Below are positions 8,351 through 16,677 of a stretch of 46,330 bases of DNA, piece after piece. A program made the translations under genes and the position numbers. Numbering within the stretch: position 1 is the first letter of the stretch; the number at the start of each line of letters is the position of its first letter. Source of the stretch: Hoskinsella mucinilytica (GTDB lineage: Bacteria > Bacillota_I > Bacilli_A > Erysipelotrichales > Erysipelotrichaceae); the NCBI RefSeq assembly GCF_045223415.1, contig NZ_JBEQZJ010000033.1, forward strand, positions 1 to 46,330. Reading direction: 5' to 3'. Under the pieces are notes generated by a model that ran no database searches, had not been told where the DNA came from, and saw nothing but the letters and a program-made list of their open reading frames with translations.

Positions 8351-8435
8351 AAAAGGAGGGGAAAGAAAGCAGACCGGTAACGGTCATATGAATTTCAAAA
8401 GCAATGAGGACGAAAAAAAATATAAGTTTCATTAG
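8351..8435 (+). promoter_or_regulatory. Capsule-operon leader: SD-like tract, GNRA hairpin and 15-codon ORF
   Basis: AAAAGGAGGGG (8351-8361) is followed by a perfect 5-bp hairpin, GACCG-GTAA-CGGTC (8372-8385), whose loop is of GNRA type. A 15-codon ORF, 8388-8435, then overlaps the start of the first gene (ATG 8404), which itself has no ribosome binding site at normal distance. Folding of the hairpin would bring the SD tract to about 12 bases from ATG 8388, suggesting translational coupling. The hairpin is also a candidate recognition element for the LoaP-like protein encoded downstream. Both roles are inference. Confidence 0.45.
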
Positions 8436-9771
8436 TTTTCTACTAGAGCTTATCTTCATTCTTTTTATGACATTGCTGATGCGTAATTCTGTTGATTATT
8501 CTTTGCGTTTTGTGATTCTTTATCTTATGATCCAAGCCATGTTTGGGCATTATCGTGTTTCTACTTTATTGATTTGGGAAGAAATTGAATTGTTGATAAA
8601 GAGCCATCTTTGTTTCTATTTTGCCAGCCTCTTATTGATCGACATAGGAAGATATAGCATCTATCTAATGGTGATTAATTTGGTGATTACATTATTGGCA
8701 TTTGTGTACAGTGTATTGATCAATCGAGCTATTCGTATTGTGATGCGTAATTCCTCAAAAGAAAATGTATTGATCATTGGTACTGGCAAAGAAGCAGCTC
8801 AGCTTGCTCATGTATGTAAAACCAATCGTTTTTCTTTGATGGATGTGCAAGGCTTTATTAATGTCAATGATGAAAAGCTATTTCCTAATCTACATCAAGA
8901 AGTTCTGGTAGAAGGCGATATTTATCCAGTGATCGATCTTTTAAAGAAGATATCAGATTTGGATATCGATACAGTTATTATCGCAATTCCAAATGTTTCT
9001 AGAAGTCAAATGAATCATTTTATGAGTATCCTTTACAATCAAGTGGAGAAAATCAAATATCTACCACAAACATCTAGTTTGATTACCTTTGATACAAAGG
9101 TAGAAGACTTTGATGGGTTGCTTGTAGTATCTACATCAAGAGGGATGACGAATATTGGAAGTAGAATAATGAAACGAGTAATTGATATTCTTGGTGGATT
9201 AGCAGGATGTTTATTATTACTACCATTGATTTGGTATGTTCGTAAGAAGAATCATGAAAATGGAGATAAAGAACCTATTTTCTTCACACAAGAAAGAATC
9301 GGTAAGGATGGTAAGCCATTCAAGATTTATAAGTTTCGAACAATGGTACCTCATGCAGAGGAAGTTCTAGAACAATTGATGGAAGATGATTCGGCAATCA
9401 GAGAAGAATATGAAACAAACAAAAAGTTAAGAGATGATCCAAGAATTACAGTAGCAGGAAAAGTATTAAGGGAGAAAAGCCTCGATGAGTTTCCACAGTT
9501 TATCAATGTGATAAAAGGACAAATGAGTTTAGTAGGACCAAGACCATATCTACCAAGAGAAATCAAGGATATGGGAATGTATTATAACAGCGTGATCGGT
9601 TGCACACCTGGAGTTACCGGAATGTGGCAGAGTCATGGAAGAAGTGATGTTAGTTTTGAAGATCGCCTACAGATGGACGATTACTATTATAGAAATTGGA
9701 GTATCTGGTTGGATATGACGATACTGATCAAAACAGTAAAGATGGTATTCAAAGGTGAAGGAGCACTCTAA
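8404..9771 (+). CDS. Polyprenyl-phosphate glycosylphosphotransferase (initiating sugar transferase)
   Basis: Starts repeat-unit synthesis by moving a sugar-1-phosphate from a UDP-sugar to undecaprenyl phosphate at the inner membrane. The 455 residues show several N-terminal membrane segments (about 8-110), a Rossmann-like central part (ENVLIIGTGKEAAQLA near residue 120), and from about 254 the bacterial sugar transferase domain: membrane helix, QERIGKDGKPFKIYKFRTM, DPRITVAGKVLR, SLDEFPQFINVIKGQMSLVG, PRPY and the C-terminal TPGVTGMWQ. It belongs to the WbaP/EpsL type; the sugar cannot be told. The start is ATG 8404, because the frame is closed by a TGA at 8389. It overlaps loaP by one base (TAATG). 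Confidence 0.93.
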   Translation: MRTKKNISFISFLLELIFILFMTLLMRNSVDYSLRFVILYLMIQAMFGHYRVSTLLIWEEIELLIKSHLCFYFASLLLIDIGRYSIYLMVINLVITLLAFVYSVLINRAIRIVMRNSSKENVLIIGTGKEAAQLAHVCKTNRFSLMDVQGFINVNDEKLFPNLHQEVLVEGDIYPVIDLLKKISDLDIDTVIIAIPNVSRSQMNHFMSILYNQVEKIKYLPQTSSLITFDTKVEDFDGLLVVSTSRGMTNIGSRIMKRVIDILGGLAGCLLLLPLIWYVRKKNHENGDKEPIFFTQERIGKDGKPFKIYKFRTMVPHAEEVLEQLMEDDSAIREEYETNKKLRDDPRITVAGKVLREKSLDEFPQFINVIKGQMSLVGPRPYLPREIKDMGMYYNSVIGCTPGVTGMWQSHGRSDVSFEDRLQMDDYYYRNWSIWLDMTILIKTVKMVFKGEGAL

Positions 9772-10295
9772 TGAAAGATACAAATTGGTATGTATTGTTT
9801 GTGATGGGTGGAAAAGAAAAGCAGATATGTGATTTTCTGAATCAGGAATGTAAGGTCTGGAAGGCGTTTATACCTTCTATTGAAATCATTCATACGAAAC
9901 AAGGAAAAGAACATATCGTAGAGAAAGTAATGTTTCCAAGTTATCTATTCATAGAAAGTGAAATGAAACAGAAAGAATTCCAGAACAAGCTAAAAAGTGC
10001 GAAGCAGAAAAAGACTGGAATCATAAAGGAATTAAAGTTTGATGAAGAAACTCCAGCATTGAGAGATTATGAGCGAGATTATCTAGAAGGATTATTGAAT
10101 GATCAGTATAAAGTGATACCGTCTACTGGATATATCGAGCATGATAAAGTGATGATTACTGATGGTCCTTTAAAAGGCTATGAAAGTCATATCACAAGAA
10201 TAGATCGACATAAGAAGAAAGCAGTCTTGAGTCTTGATCTATTGCATAAAGAAGTCAATGTGACAGTTTCTTTGGAGATTATAAAAAAGATCTGA
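9771..10295 (+). CDS. loaP: LoaP-like NusG paralog, transcription antiterminator
   Basis: A 174-residue NusG-family protein. The N-terminal NGN domain (WYVLFVMGGKEKQICDFLN, then VMFPSYLFIE near residue 55) would bind the RNA polymerase clamp. The C-terminal KOW segment is KVMITDGPLKGYESHITRID (about residues 125-145). Its place as second gene of a long polysaccharide operon fits LoaP, the Firmicute specialized NusG that promotes read-through in such operons after recognizing an RNA hairpin. Housekeeping NusG usually sits by secE and ribosomal genes, which are absent here. A terminator-like structure lies just downstream. LoaP versus other specialized NusG (UpxY type) rests on context. Confidence 0.82.
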   Translation: MKDTNWYVLFVMGGKEKQICDFLNQECKVWKAFIPSIEIIHTKQGKEHIVEKVMFPSYLFIESEMKQKEFQNKLKSAKQKKTGIIKELKFDEETPALRDYERDYLEGLLNDQYKVIPSTGYIEHDKVMITDGPLKGYESHITRIDRHKKKAVLSLDLLHKEVNVTVSLEIIKKI

Positions 10296-10357
10296 ATCAG
10301 CGTAATAGTTGTCATAAGAGCACTTTACAAAGATACAAGGACATACATAACCGTTCA

Positions 10358-10396
10358 ACACTATAGGTGGGGGAAGGGAGAAGTGTGTCTTTTTTT
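10358..10396 (+). terminator. Possible attenuator between loaP and the wzz-like gene
   Basis: ACACT (10358-10362) can pair with AGTGT (10382-10386) around a 19-base purine-rich loop, followed by a T-run. The stem is short and weak. Its place in the only long gap of the operon (10296-10469) suggests a site that LoaP could read through; that is inference. Confidence 0.35.
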
Positions 10397-10469
10397 ATTA
10401 AGCATCAGCCGTTATGACTGTTAGATAAAACATAATCTTCCATATAGTATTTATAAGAGGAGATAAACA

Positions 10470-11171
10470 ATGAATCAACTAGATGAAAAAAGAGCAGAAA
10501 ATGAAGAAATTGAAATAGATATCAGTGCATTATTAAAGTTGTTAAAAAAGAACATAAAAATGATCGTATTAAGCACTATATTATGTGCTGTTCTTGCATT
10601 ATTGATCACGACTTTTTTTATGTCTAAGAAATATGCAAGTTCCGCACGTATCTATCTAAAACCCAATGTGACAGATCAAGGTGTAGTAGATTATAATACG
10701 CTGACATCAAACTCTAAAATGGTAAACAATTATATGTCTTTGATGCAAGGTGAAACGGTTCTTTCTAAAGTCGCAGAGAACCTAAACATTAAAGATGTAG
10801 AAGAGATAAAGAATTCTTTATCAGTAACAAACTTAAACGAAACAGAGATCATTATTGTGAAAGCTACCACAGATGATCCTACAAAATCTCAAGCAATTGT
10901 GAAGAATACAGTAGATGTATTCTTTGAAGAAATGAAGGAAAAGTTGGATATCAAAAACATGACGATATCTGATCAACCTAAGGTAGATGAAACACCGGTT
11001 TCGCCTAGCAAGAAAATGAATACTGTTATTGGTGCGGCACTTGGTCTTTTCTTGTCCTGTGGTTATGTATTCCTTCAGTATCTGTTTGACAAGAGATTGA
11101 AAACAAAAGCAGAAGCGGAAAGTTTTCTTGGTGTTCCGGTATTAGGAGAAATTCCTTGGTTTGAGGATTAA
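10470..11171 (+). CDS. Wzz/CapA-type chain-length regulator and kinase adaptor
   Basis: Membrane protein of 233 residues with a cytoplasmic start (EEIEIDISALLKLLKKN), membrane helix 1 at about 34-54, an external Wzz domain, and membrane helix 2 at about 190-210 with the proline-rich approach DETPVSPSKK. The C-terminal tail (FLGVPVLGEIPW) would contact the tyrosine kinase. In Firmicutes this transmembrane adaptor and the separate kinase together form the BY-kinase that controls chain length. AGAGGAG precedes ATG 10470. Its paralog lies at 38976 with a nearly identical N-terminal EIEIDISALL motif. Confidence 0.9.
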   Translation: MNQLDEKRAENEEIEIDISALLKLLKKNIKMIVLSTILCAVLALLITTFFMSKKYASSARIYLKPNVTDQGVVDYNTLTSNSKMVNNYMSLMQGETVLSKVAENLNIKDVEEIKNSLSVTNLNETEIIIVKATTDDPTKSQAIVKNTVDVFFEEMKEKLDIKNMTISDQPKVDETPVSPSKKMNTVIGAALGLFLSCGYVFLQYLFDKRLKTKAEAESFLGVPVLGEIPWFED

Positions 11172-11174
11172 GAT

Positions 11175-11966
11175 ATGAATTTCATTGATATACATAATCA
11201 TACTGCTTGGGAAATTGATGATGGTATGCCTTCAAAAGAAGATGCTATACAATCATTAGAACAAGCAAAAAAAGATGGTATTACTGCTATGATTTCTACT
11301 CCACATTTTGTGCCAGGAACACAAAAGGATGCTGAGATTCATATGATAAACGAACGTATTCAGGAATTAAAAGAGTTGGCAAATTCTTATGATATTAGCG
11401 TTTATTCAGGATCAGAGGTGTTCTTGAATCATGAATATCTGGATATGATTGATCAAAAGCAATTTCATACGCTAGCAGGATCTCATTATATCCTTGTGGA
11501 GTTTGATGTGCGAAGGAATATGGACAACAATGACTACGCAGAAGATTATCTTTATGAATTGACGGTTCGTGACTATATCCCAGTCATCGCCCATGTGGAG
11601 CGTTATTTTCCAAAAGGCATTGATTTAGATCGAGTACAGGGTTGGATCGATATGGGTTGCTTTGTACAAGTGAATCGAACGAGTATTCTTGGAACACATG
11701 GTGATGTTTGTAGAAAGAATGCGGAAAAGCTACTTACAGAAGGTATGGTGCATATCATCGCAAGCGATGCACACCGCTCTCAGGGTCATAGAATCACAAA
11801 ACTGTCGGATGTTTATGAAGAGATTGCTAAAGATTATGGAAAAGAAAATGCAGCACTTTTGTTGAGAGATAATCCAAATCATATTTTACATGATGAGGAG
11901 TTAGAAGAGATGCAGATAGTAAAGAAGAAATCTCTATTCGATAAATTCAGAAGGAGAGGAAGATAA
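11175..11966 (+). CDS. CpsB/YwqE-type PHP tyrosine-protein phosphatase
   Basis: Manganese-dependent phosphatase of the PHP family that dephosphorylates the tyrosine cluster of the partner kinase, in the cytosol. The metal-binding motifs are DIHNHTAWEIDDG (residues 4-16), STPHF, the VEF/HVERY segment and SDAHR near residue 201. At 263 residues it is full length. It starts 3 bases after the adaptor gene and is followed one base later by the kinase gene, the usual phosphatase-kinase pairing. The ribosome binding site is weak (TTGAGGA inside the preceding gene), consistent with translational coupling. Confidence 0.92.
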   Translation: MNFIDIHNHTAWEIDDGMPSKEDAIQSLEQAKKDGITAMISTPHFVPGTQKDAEIHMINERIQELKELANSYDISVYSGSEVFLNHEYLDMIDQKQFHTLAGSHYILVEFDVRRNMDNNDYAEDYLYELTVRDYIPVIAHVERYFPKGIDLDRVQGWIDMGCFVQVNRTSILGTHGDVCRKNAEKLLTEGMVHIIASDAHRSQGHRITKLSDVYEEIAKDYGKENAALLLRDNPNHILHDEELEEMQIVKKKSLFDKFRRRGR

Positions 11967-11967
11967 G

Positions 11968-12687
11968 ATGGAACGAAAACTAACACCGAAACGACATACA
12001 GGGAAGAAAAAGACAGGAAAACAATCACAGTTTGATTTTTCTGAAGTGTATCGCCAATTGAGAACGAACATTGAATATTCTCAATTTGAAGGGGATATTC
12101 AAGTGGTCAATTTGACCAGTACAAATCCTGCAGAAGGAAAAAGTAGTGTTGCGAGTAATTTAGCAACCGTAAGTATTGCGAAATATCATAATGTACTTTT
12201 AATGGATTGTGATTTAAGAAAGCCGGTACAACATAAGATCTTCAATGTATCTAATAAGATGGGATTAAGTAATTTGATGAAGAACTTTGATAGTTTTGAT
12301 GTGAATGAAGATACTTATTTCCAGAAGTTCAAGGACAATAATAGTGATGGAAAGCTATATCTACTTACTAGTGGAATGAAGGTCCCAAATCCACAGGAGT
12401 TATTATCTAGTGAAAAATTCAAACATTTGATGGAGCAATTGAGAACAAGATTTGATTTCATTGTGATAGATTGCCCACCTGTAGATGCAGTAGCGGATGC
12501 GATTCCGGTTAGTCGAGTAACAGATGGAACAGTGTATGTGGTATCAGCAAAGGAAACGAATAAAAACGATGCGAAGGCAGCATTGACACAGTTAAAAAGA
12601 AATGGTGCGAATATCCTTGGAACGGTATTAACAAAAGTAGAGGCAGAAGCAAAACATTATTATGGCTATTATTATAGTGAATCGTAA
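11968..12687 (+). CDS. CpsD/CapB-type bacterial tyrosine kinase
   Basis: Cytoplasmic BY-kinase of 239 residues. It autophosphorylates C-terminal tyrosines and, with the Wzz-like adaptor, governs polymer assembly. Walker A is STNPAEGKSSVASNLA (about residue 50), Walker A' is LLMDCDLRKP, and Walker B is FIVIDCPPVDAVAD. The tyrosine cluster at the end is HYYGYYYSES. The EVYRQLRTNIEY motif used for oligomerization is near residue 30. GGAGAGGA precedes ATG 11968. A second kinase with the same layout lies at 39715. Confidence 0.93.
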   Translation: MERKLTPKRHTGKKKTGKQSQFDFSEVYRQLRTNIEYSQFEGDIQVVNLTSTNPAEGKSSVASNLATVSIAKYHNVLLMDCDLRKPVQHKIFNVSNKMGLSNLMKNFDSFDVNEDTYFQKFKDNNSDGKLYLLTSGMKVPNPQELLSSEKFKHLMEQLRTRFDFIVIDCPPVDAVADAIPVSRVTDGTVYVVSAKETNKNDAKAALTQLKRNGANILGTVLTKVEAEAKHYYGYYYSES

Positions 12688-12702
12688 TAGTGGAGAACTA
12701 TT

Positions 12703-13284
12703 ATGAACTATTTTTATGCTTATCTGCCAACGGATGAAGAAAAGAATCAGATTCAGAAGTTTTCTCAAGGCGATTCTTCTCATATTTTTTTCGATGATAT
12801 TGAGAATGGACCAATTTGGAATCATTTGATTAAAAAAATCAAAAAGAAAGACAATGTTTACATTCCATCCATTGATAAGTTTTCCTTTGAAGAATTGGAT
12901 TTAAAAGTGAAATTGGAAACCTTAAAGAAATTACATGTGCATCTATTAAATCTTGAGGAAAAAGAAATTGACATTGATTTAATTCTCGAGGTTATGAATT
13001 TTGTAGAGACAAGTAAAAAAGAAAGAGCAAAGCGTCTACAAAGAGTTGGGATAGATCGGGCTTTAGAAAAGAAATATAAAGGGGAAGGTAATTTTGGCAG
13101 GCCAAAGACACATTTACCTGTCGATTTTATAGAAAATATTCAGAGAATTGCGAATAAAGAAATGACGCATGAAGCTTATCGAGAAATGATTGGAATGAAG
13201 CGTTCTACTTATTACAAGCAGGTGCGAGAAGTGAAGGATGCGATGGAGAAAGCGAATAAGGAGGCGGGTAAATGGAAAATATAA
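12703..13284 (+). CDS. Serine-recombinase-like protein lacking catalytic residues; probable DNA-binding protein
   Basis: The 193-residue protein follows the resolvase/invertase layout along its length: a short N-terminal strand (YAYLPT), LIKKIKKKDNVYIPSIDKF at 42-60 where recombinases read KGD.lvv..lDRL, a long linker helix, then GRPK (132-135) and a Hin-type helix-turn-helix ending in GMKRSTYYKQV (164-174). The active site is gone: the nucleophile position holds Pro9, the preceding Arg is Tyr7, and the DRLxR arginines are Lys59 and Phe62. It cannot be a working recombinase. It sits in the capsule operon between the kinase and LCP genes and overlaps the latter by 13 bases, so a regulatory DNA-binding role is plausible but unproven. 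Confidence 0.7.
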   Translation: MNYFYAYLPTDEEKNQIQKFSQGDSSHIFFDDIENGPIWNHLIKKIKKKDNVYIPSIDKFSFEELDLKVKLETLKKLHVHLLNLEEKEIDIDLILEVMNFVETSKKERAKRLQRVGIDRALEKKYKGEGNFGRPKTHLPVDFIENIQRIANKEMTHEAYREMIGMKRSTYYKQVREVKDAMEKANKEAGKWKI

Positions 13285-14711
13285 AGAAATACGGAAGACA
13301 TTTCTTTTGGGTAATGCAACTATTGATAAGCCTTTATTTATTGTATAGTATTTATCGTTTTTTACCTATGAAATATCTATTAATTGCTATTTTGGTTCTA
13401 GGTTTATTACTTGGACTTGTGATTTTTATGCAAATTTCGAATAAGACGAATCAGGCTGTAAAAATCGGTAGTAAAGTGTTAGCGATTGTTTTGAGTGTTC
13501 TGATGTTATTTATCAATGTCAAGATTGTTAATAAAGCACAAGAAACCATTCATAAAATTTCAAATGGCAATGTGGAAACGACAACGGTTTCTGTATTAGT
13601 GAAAAAAGATAGTTCATTTGATAAGATTGAAGATTTAGATGGAAAGTCTTTTGGCATCATGAAAGAAATTGATCGAGAAAATACAGATTTTATGTTGAAT
13701 CGTTTGAGTGGTCAATTTACAAATGAAATATCAAAGACAGAATATAAAAATGGGGAAGAGATGTTGTCTGAATTATTGGATGGAAAAACAGATGCCATCA
13801 TTATGAATGAAGGCTTTCGGGATAGTTTTGATTTGATCAACAACAAGTTTGAATCGGAAACAAAGGTTATTTATACTTTGGATCGTGAGAAGGTTATTGA
13901 GAATCTAAAGACAGCAGCAGTTACCAAAGAAAGCTTTGTTGTTTATATATCAGGAATTGATACAACTGGTCCAATTTCTACAACCAGCAGAAGTGATGTC
14001 AATATGTTAATGGCAGTGAATCCTGTAAAGAAAAAAATTGGCTTGGTCTTTATACCACGAGATTATTATGTTCCTTTGCAATGTCATGATAATGTTTGTC
14101 CAACAGGTTCTATGGATAAGTTGACACATGCTGGACTATATGGCGTAGAAGTTAGTCAAGCAACAATTGAACATGTGTTAGGAATTGATATTAATTACAA
14201 TATACGTATTAATTTTGATACGTTAACGACGATGGTAGACGCACTTGGTGGTATTGATATTACTTCTGATCAGAATGTGACCCTATTACATGGGGAAGGA
14301 TGTAATATCAAACAAGGTGTTAATCACGTGAATGGGAAATGTGCACTTGGATTTGCGAGAGAACGTTATGCTTACAATGAGGGAGATCGCCATCGTGGTG
14401 AAAACCAGCAAGAAGTTATCAAAGCAATGATCAATAAGCTGACGACAAGCAATATCATAAAGAATTATGAGAGCATTTTGAATGGTGTGCAGGGAATGTT
14501 TCAAACAAACATGACCACAGATGAAATTACTGCATTGATTCAGATGCAAATAAACGATATGAGCAAATGGGAAGTAAAGAGCACGTTGGTAGATGGTAGT
14601 GGAGATATGGTTCCTACGTATTCTTATGGTGCTACTCCGTTATATGTTATGAGGCCAGATAGTGAATCAATCATACAAGCAAAAGCAATGATAGATCAAA
14701 TTATCAAATAA
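13272..14711 (+). CDS. LytR-CpsA-Psr (LCP) ligase with an extra binding-protein-like domain
   Basis: LCP enzymes move finished glycopolymers from the lipid carrier to peptidoglycan on the outer face of the membrane. The 479 residues show three N-terminal membrane helices (about 10-90). A roughly 110-residue domain at 100-215 (FDKIEDLDGKSFGIMKE, ELLDGKTDAIIMNEG) resembles half of a family-3 solute-binding protein. The LCP domain at 222-400 has VVYISGIDTTG, SRSDVNMLM, FIPRDYYV and the Arg-rich FARERYAYNEGDRHRGENQQ. AAGGAGG at 13258-13264 precedes ATG 13272, inside the end of the upstream gene. The role of the extra domain (ligand sensing?) is unknown. Confidence 0.88.
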   Translation: MENIKKYGRHFFWVMQLLISLYLLYSIYRFLPMKYLLIAILVLGLLLGLVIFMQISNKTNQAVKIGSKVLAIVLSVLMLFINVKIVNKAQETIHKISNGNVETTTVSVLVKKDSSFDKIEDLDGKSFGIMKEIDRENTDFMLNRLSGQFTNEISKTEYKNGEEMLSELLDGKTDAIIMNEGFRDSFDLINNKFESETKVIYTLDREKVIENLKTAAVTKESFVVYISGIDTTGPISTTSRSDVNMLMAVNPVKKKIGLVFIPRDYYVPLQCHDNVCPTGSMDKLTHAGLYGVEVSQATIEHVLGIDINYNIRINFDTLTTMVDALGGIDITSDQNVTLLHGEGCNIKQGVNHVNGKCALGFARERYAYNEGDRHRGENQQEVIKAMINKLTTSNIIKNYESILNGVQGMFQTNMTTDEITALIQMQINDMSKWEVKSTLVDGSGDMVPTYSYGATPLYVMRPDSESIIQAKAMIDQIIK

Positions 14712-14725
14712 GGAGATTAAAGAAA

Positions 14726-15622
14726 ATGAAGGGAATTATATTAGCCGGTGGTTCAGGAACAAGATTATATCCATTAACAATGGTAACATCAAAACAATTA
14801 CTACCAATATACGACAAGCCAATGATTTATTATCCATTGTCTGTGTTAATGAATGCAGGTATCAGAGATATTTTAATTATTTCAACACCACAAGATACAC
14901 CAAGATTTAAGGAATTATTAAATGATGGAAGCCAATTTGGTATTCATTTAAGTTATGCAGTACAACCATCTCCTGATGGATTAGCACAAGCATTTATCAT
15001 AGGTGAAGATTTTATTGGTGATGAATCTGTAGCAATGATCTTAGGTGATAATATTTTTGCTGGACATGGATTAAAAAAGCGGTTGAAAGCGGCAGTTGAA
15101 AATGCTGATAATGGAAAAGGCGCAACAGTATTTGGTTATTATGTGGATGATCCAGAACGATTTGGTATTGTAGAATTTGATAAGGCAGGAAAGGCTATTT
15201 CTGTGGAAGAAAAACCAGAGTATCCAAAAAGCAATTATTGTATTACAGGATTATATTTTTATGATAACAAGGTTATAGATTATGCGAAAAACTTAAAACC
15301 ATCTTCAAGAGGGGAATTAGAAATTACTGATTTAAATAAAATCTATCTTGAAAAAGAAAAGTTGAATGTAGAATTATTGGGTCAAGGATTTACTTGGTTA
15401 GATACTGGAACACATGAAAGCTTAGTAGAAGCAACTAATTTTGTACAGACGATTGAAAACCACCAGCACCGTAAGGTTGCATGTTTGGAGGAAATCGCCT
15501 TTTTAAATGGTTGGATAAATCGAGAAGATGTACTGAAATCTTATGAAGTTCTAAAGAAGAATGAATATGGAAAATATTTAAAAGATGTATTAGATGGAAA
15601 ATACATAGATGTATTACGTTAG
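14726..15622 (+). CDS. rmlA: Glucose-1-phosphate thymidylyltransferase
   Basis: First step of dTDP-L-rhamnose synthesis: glucose-1-phosphate plus dTTP gives dTDP-glucose. At 298 residues it has the RmlA start MKGIILAGGSGTRLYPLT, then SKQLLPIYDKPMIYYPLS, EKPEYPKSNYCITGLYFYD and the C-terminal TWLDTGTHESLVEATNFVQ. AAGGAGATT precedes the ATG. It is the first of four consecutive rhamnose genes (rmlABDC), separated from the next by 15 bases. Confidence 0.96.
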   Translation: MKGIILAGGSGTRLYPLTMVTSKQLLPIYDKPMIYYPLSVLMNAGIRDILIISTPQDTPRFKELLNDGSQFGIHLSYAVQPSPDGLAQAFIIGEDFIGDESVAMILGDNIFAGHGLKKRLKAAVENADNGKGATVFGYYVDDPERFGIVEFDKAGKAISVEEKPEYPKSNYCITGLYFYDNKVIDYAKNLKPSSRGELEITDLNKIYLEKEKLNVELLGQGFTWLDTGTHESLVEATNFVQTIENHQHRKVACLEEIAFLNGWINREDVLKSYEVLKKNEYGKYLKDVLDGKYIDVLR

Positions 15623-15637
15623 AAAGAGGGAATAAGG

Positions 15638-16663
15638 ATGAGTAAAACAATTATAGTTACGGGTGGTGCAGGATTTATTGGTAGTAATTTTGTGTTTTAT
15701 ATGTTGAAAAAGTATAAGGATTATAGAATCGTTTGTTTAGATAAATTAACATATGCAGGAAATTTATCTACATTAAAATCTATCATGAATCATCCAAATT
15801 TTAGGTTTGTGAAAGCAGATATCTGTGATCGAGAAGCAGTTTATCGATTATTTGAAGAAGAGAAACCAAATGTTGTGGTAAATTTTGCGGCAGAATCACA
15901 TGTGGATCGCTCTATTGAAAACCCTGGAATATTCCTTGAAACTAATATCATGGGAACAGCAATTTTATTGGATGCTTGTAGAACTTATGATATCAAACGT
16001 TATCACCAAGTTTCTACAGATGAAGTATATGGAGATTTGCCATTGGATCGACCAGATTTATTTTTTACAGAAGAAACACCGATTCATACAAGTAGCCCAT
16101 ATAGTTCTTCTAAAGCCTCTGCAGATCTTTTGGTATTAGCATATTATAGAACCTATGGACTTCCAGTAACGATATCAAGATGTTCTAATAACTATGGACC
16201 ATATCATTTTCCTGAGAAACTGATTCCTTTGATGATTGCGAATGCATTGAATGATAAACCATTGCCAGTGTACGGAGAAGGTTTGAATGTGCGTGACTGG
16301 TTATATGTAGAAGATCATTGTAGTGCAATAGATTTGATTATTCATAAGGGGAAAGTCGGAGAAGTCTACAATGTAGGTGGACATAATGAGATGAAGAATA
16401 TTGATATTGTGAAAATCATCTGTGAAGCATTAGATAAACCTGAAAGCCTGATTACTTATGTAACAGATCGTAAAGGACATGACATGCGTTATGCAATAGA
16501 TCCTGAAAAGATACATACAGAATTAGGATGGTTACCTGAAACAAAATTTGAAGATGGAATTAAGAAGACGATTGACTGGTATTTAAACAATCGTGAATGG
16601 TGGCAAGAAATTATTTCAGGCGAATATCAGAATTATTATACAGAAATGTATGAGAATCGATAG
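15638..16663 (+). CDS. rmlB: dTDP-glucose 4,6-dehydratase
   Basis: Second step of dTDP-rhamnose synthesis, NAD+-dependent, short-chain dehydrogenase fold. At 341 residues it shows the NAD loop GGAGFIGSNF (residues 8-17), the RmlB signature YHQVSTDEVYGDL, the catalytic YSSSK motif, and SRCSNNYGPYHFPEKLIPLM. The strong ribosome binding site AGAGGGAATAAGG precedes ATG 15638. The next gene begins 14 bases after the stop. Confidence 0.96.
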   Translation: MSKTIIVTGGAGFIGSNFVFYMLKKYKDYRIVCLDKLTYAGNLSTLKSIMNHPNFRFVKADICDREAVYRLFEEEKPNVVVNFAAESHVDRSIENPGIFLETNIMGTAILLDACRTYDIKRYHQVSTDEVYGDLPLDRPDLFFTEETPIHTSSPYSSSKASADLLVLAYYRTYGLPVTISRCSNNYGPYHFPEKLIPLMIANALNDKPLPVYGEGLNVRDWLYVEDHCSAIDLIIHKGKVGEVYNVGGHNEMKNIDIVKIICEALDKPESLITYVTDRKGHDMRYAIDPEKIHTELGWLPETKFEDGIKKTIDWYLNNREWWQEIISGEYQNYYTEMYENR

Positions 16664-16677
16664 GTAGGTTGAAGAGT

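Noticed and set aside
8247..8387. Longer 62-residue ORF upstream of the first capsule gene
   Set aside because: The ATG at 8247 has no ribosome binding site and the peptide is not protein-like; only its last 15 codons (8388-8435) are placed where translation is plausible.
12703..13284. Active DNA invertase switching the capsule operon
   Set aside because: The nucleophilic serine and three active-site arginines are replaced, and I found no inverted repeat pair around the capsule promoter that would mark an invertible segment.
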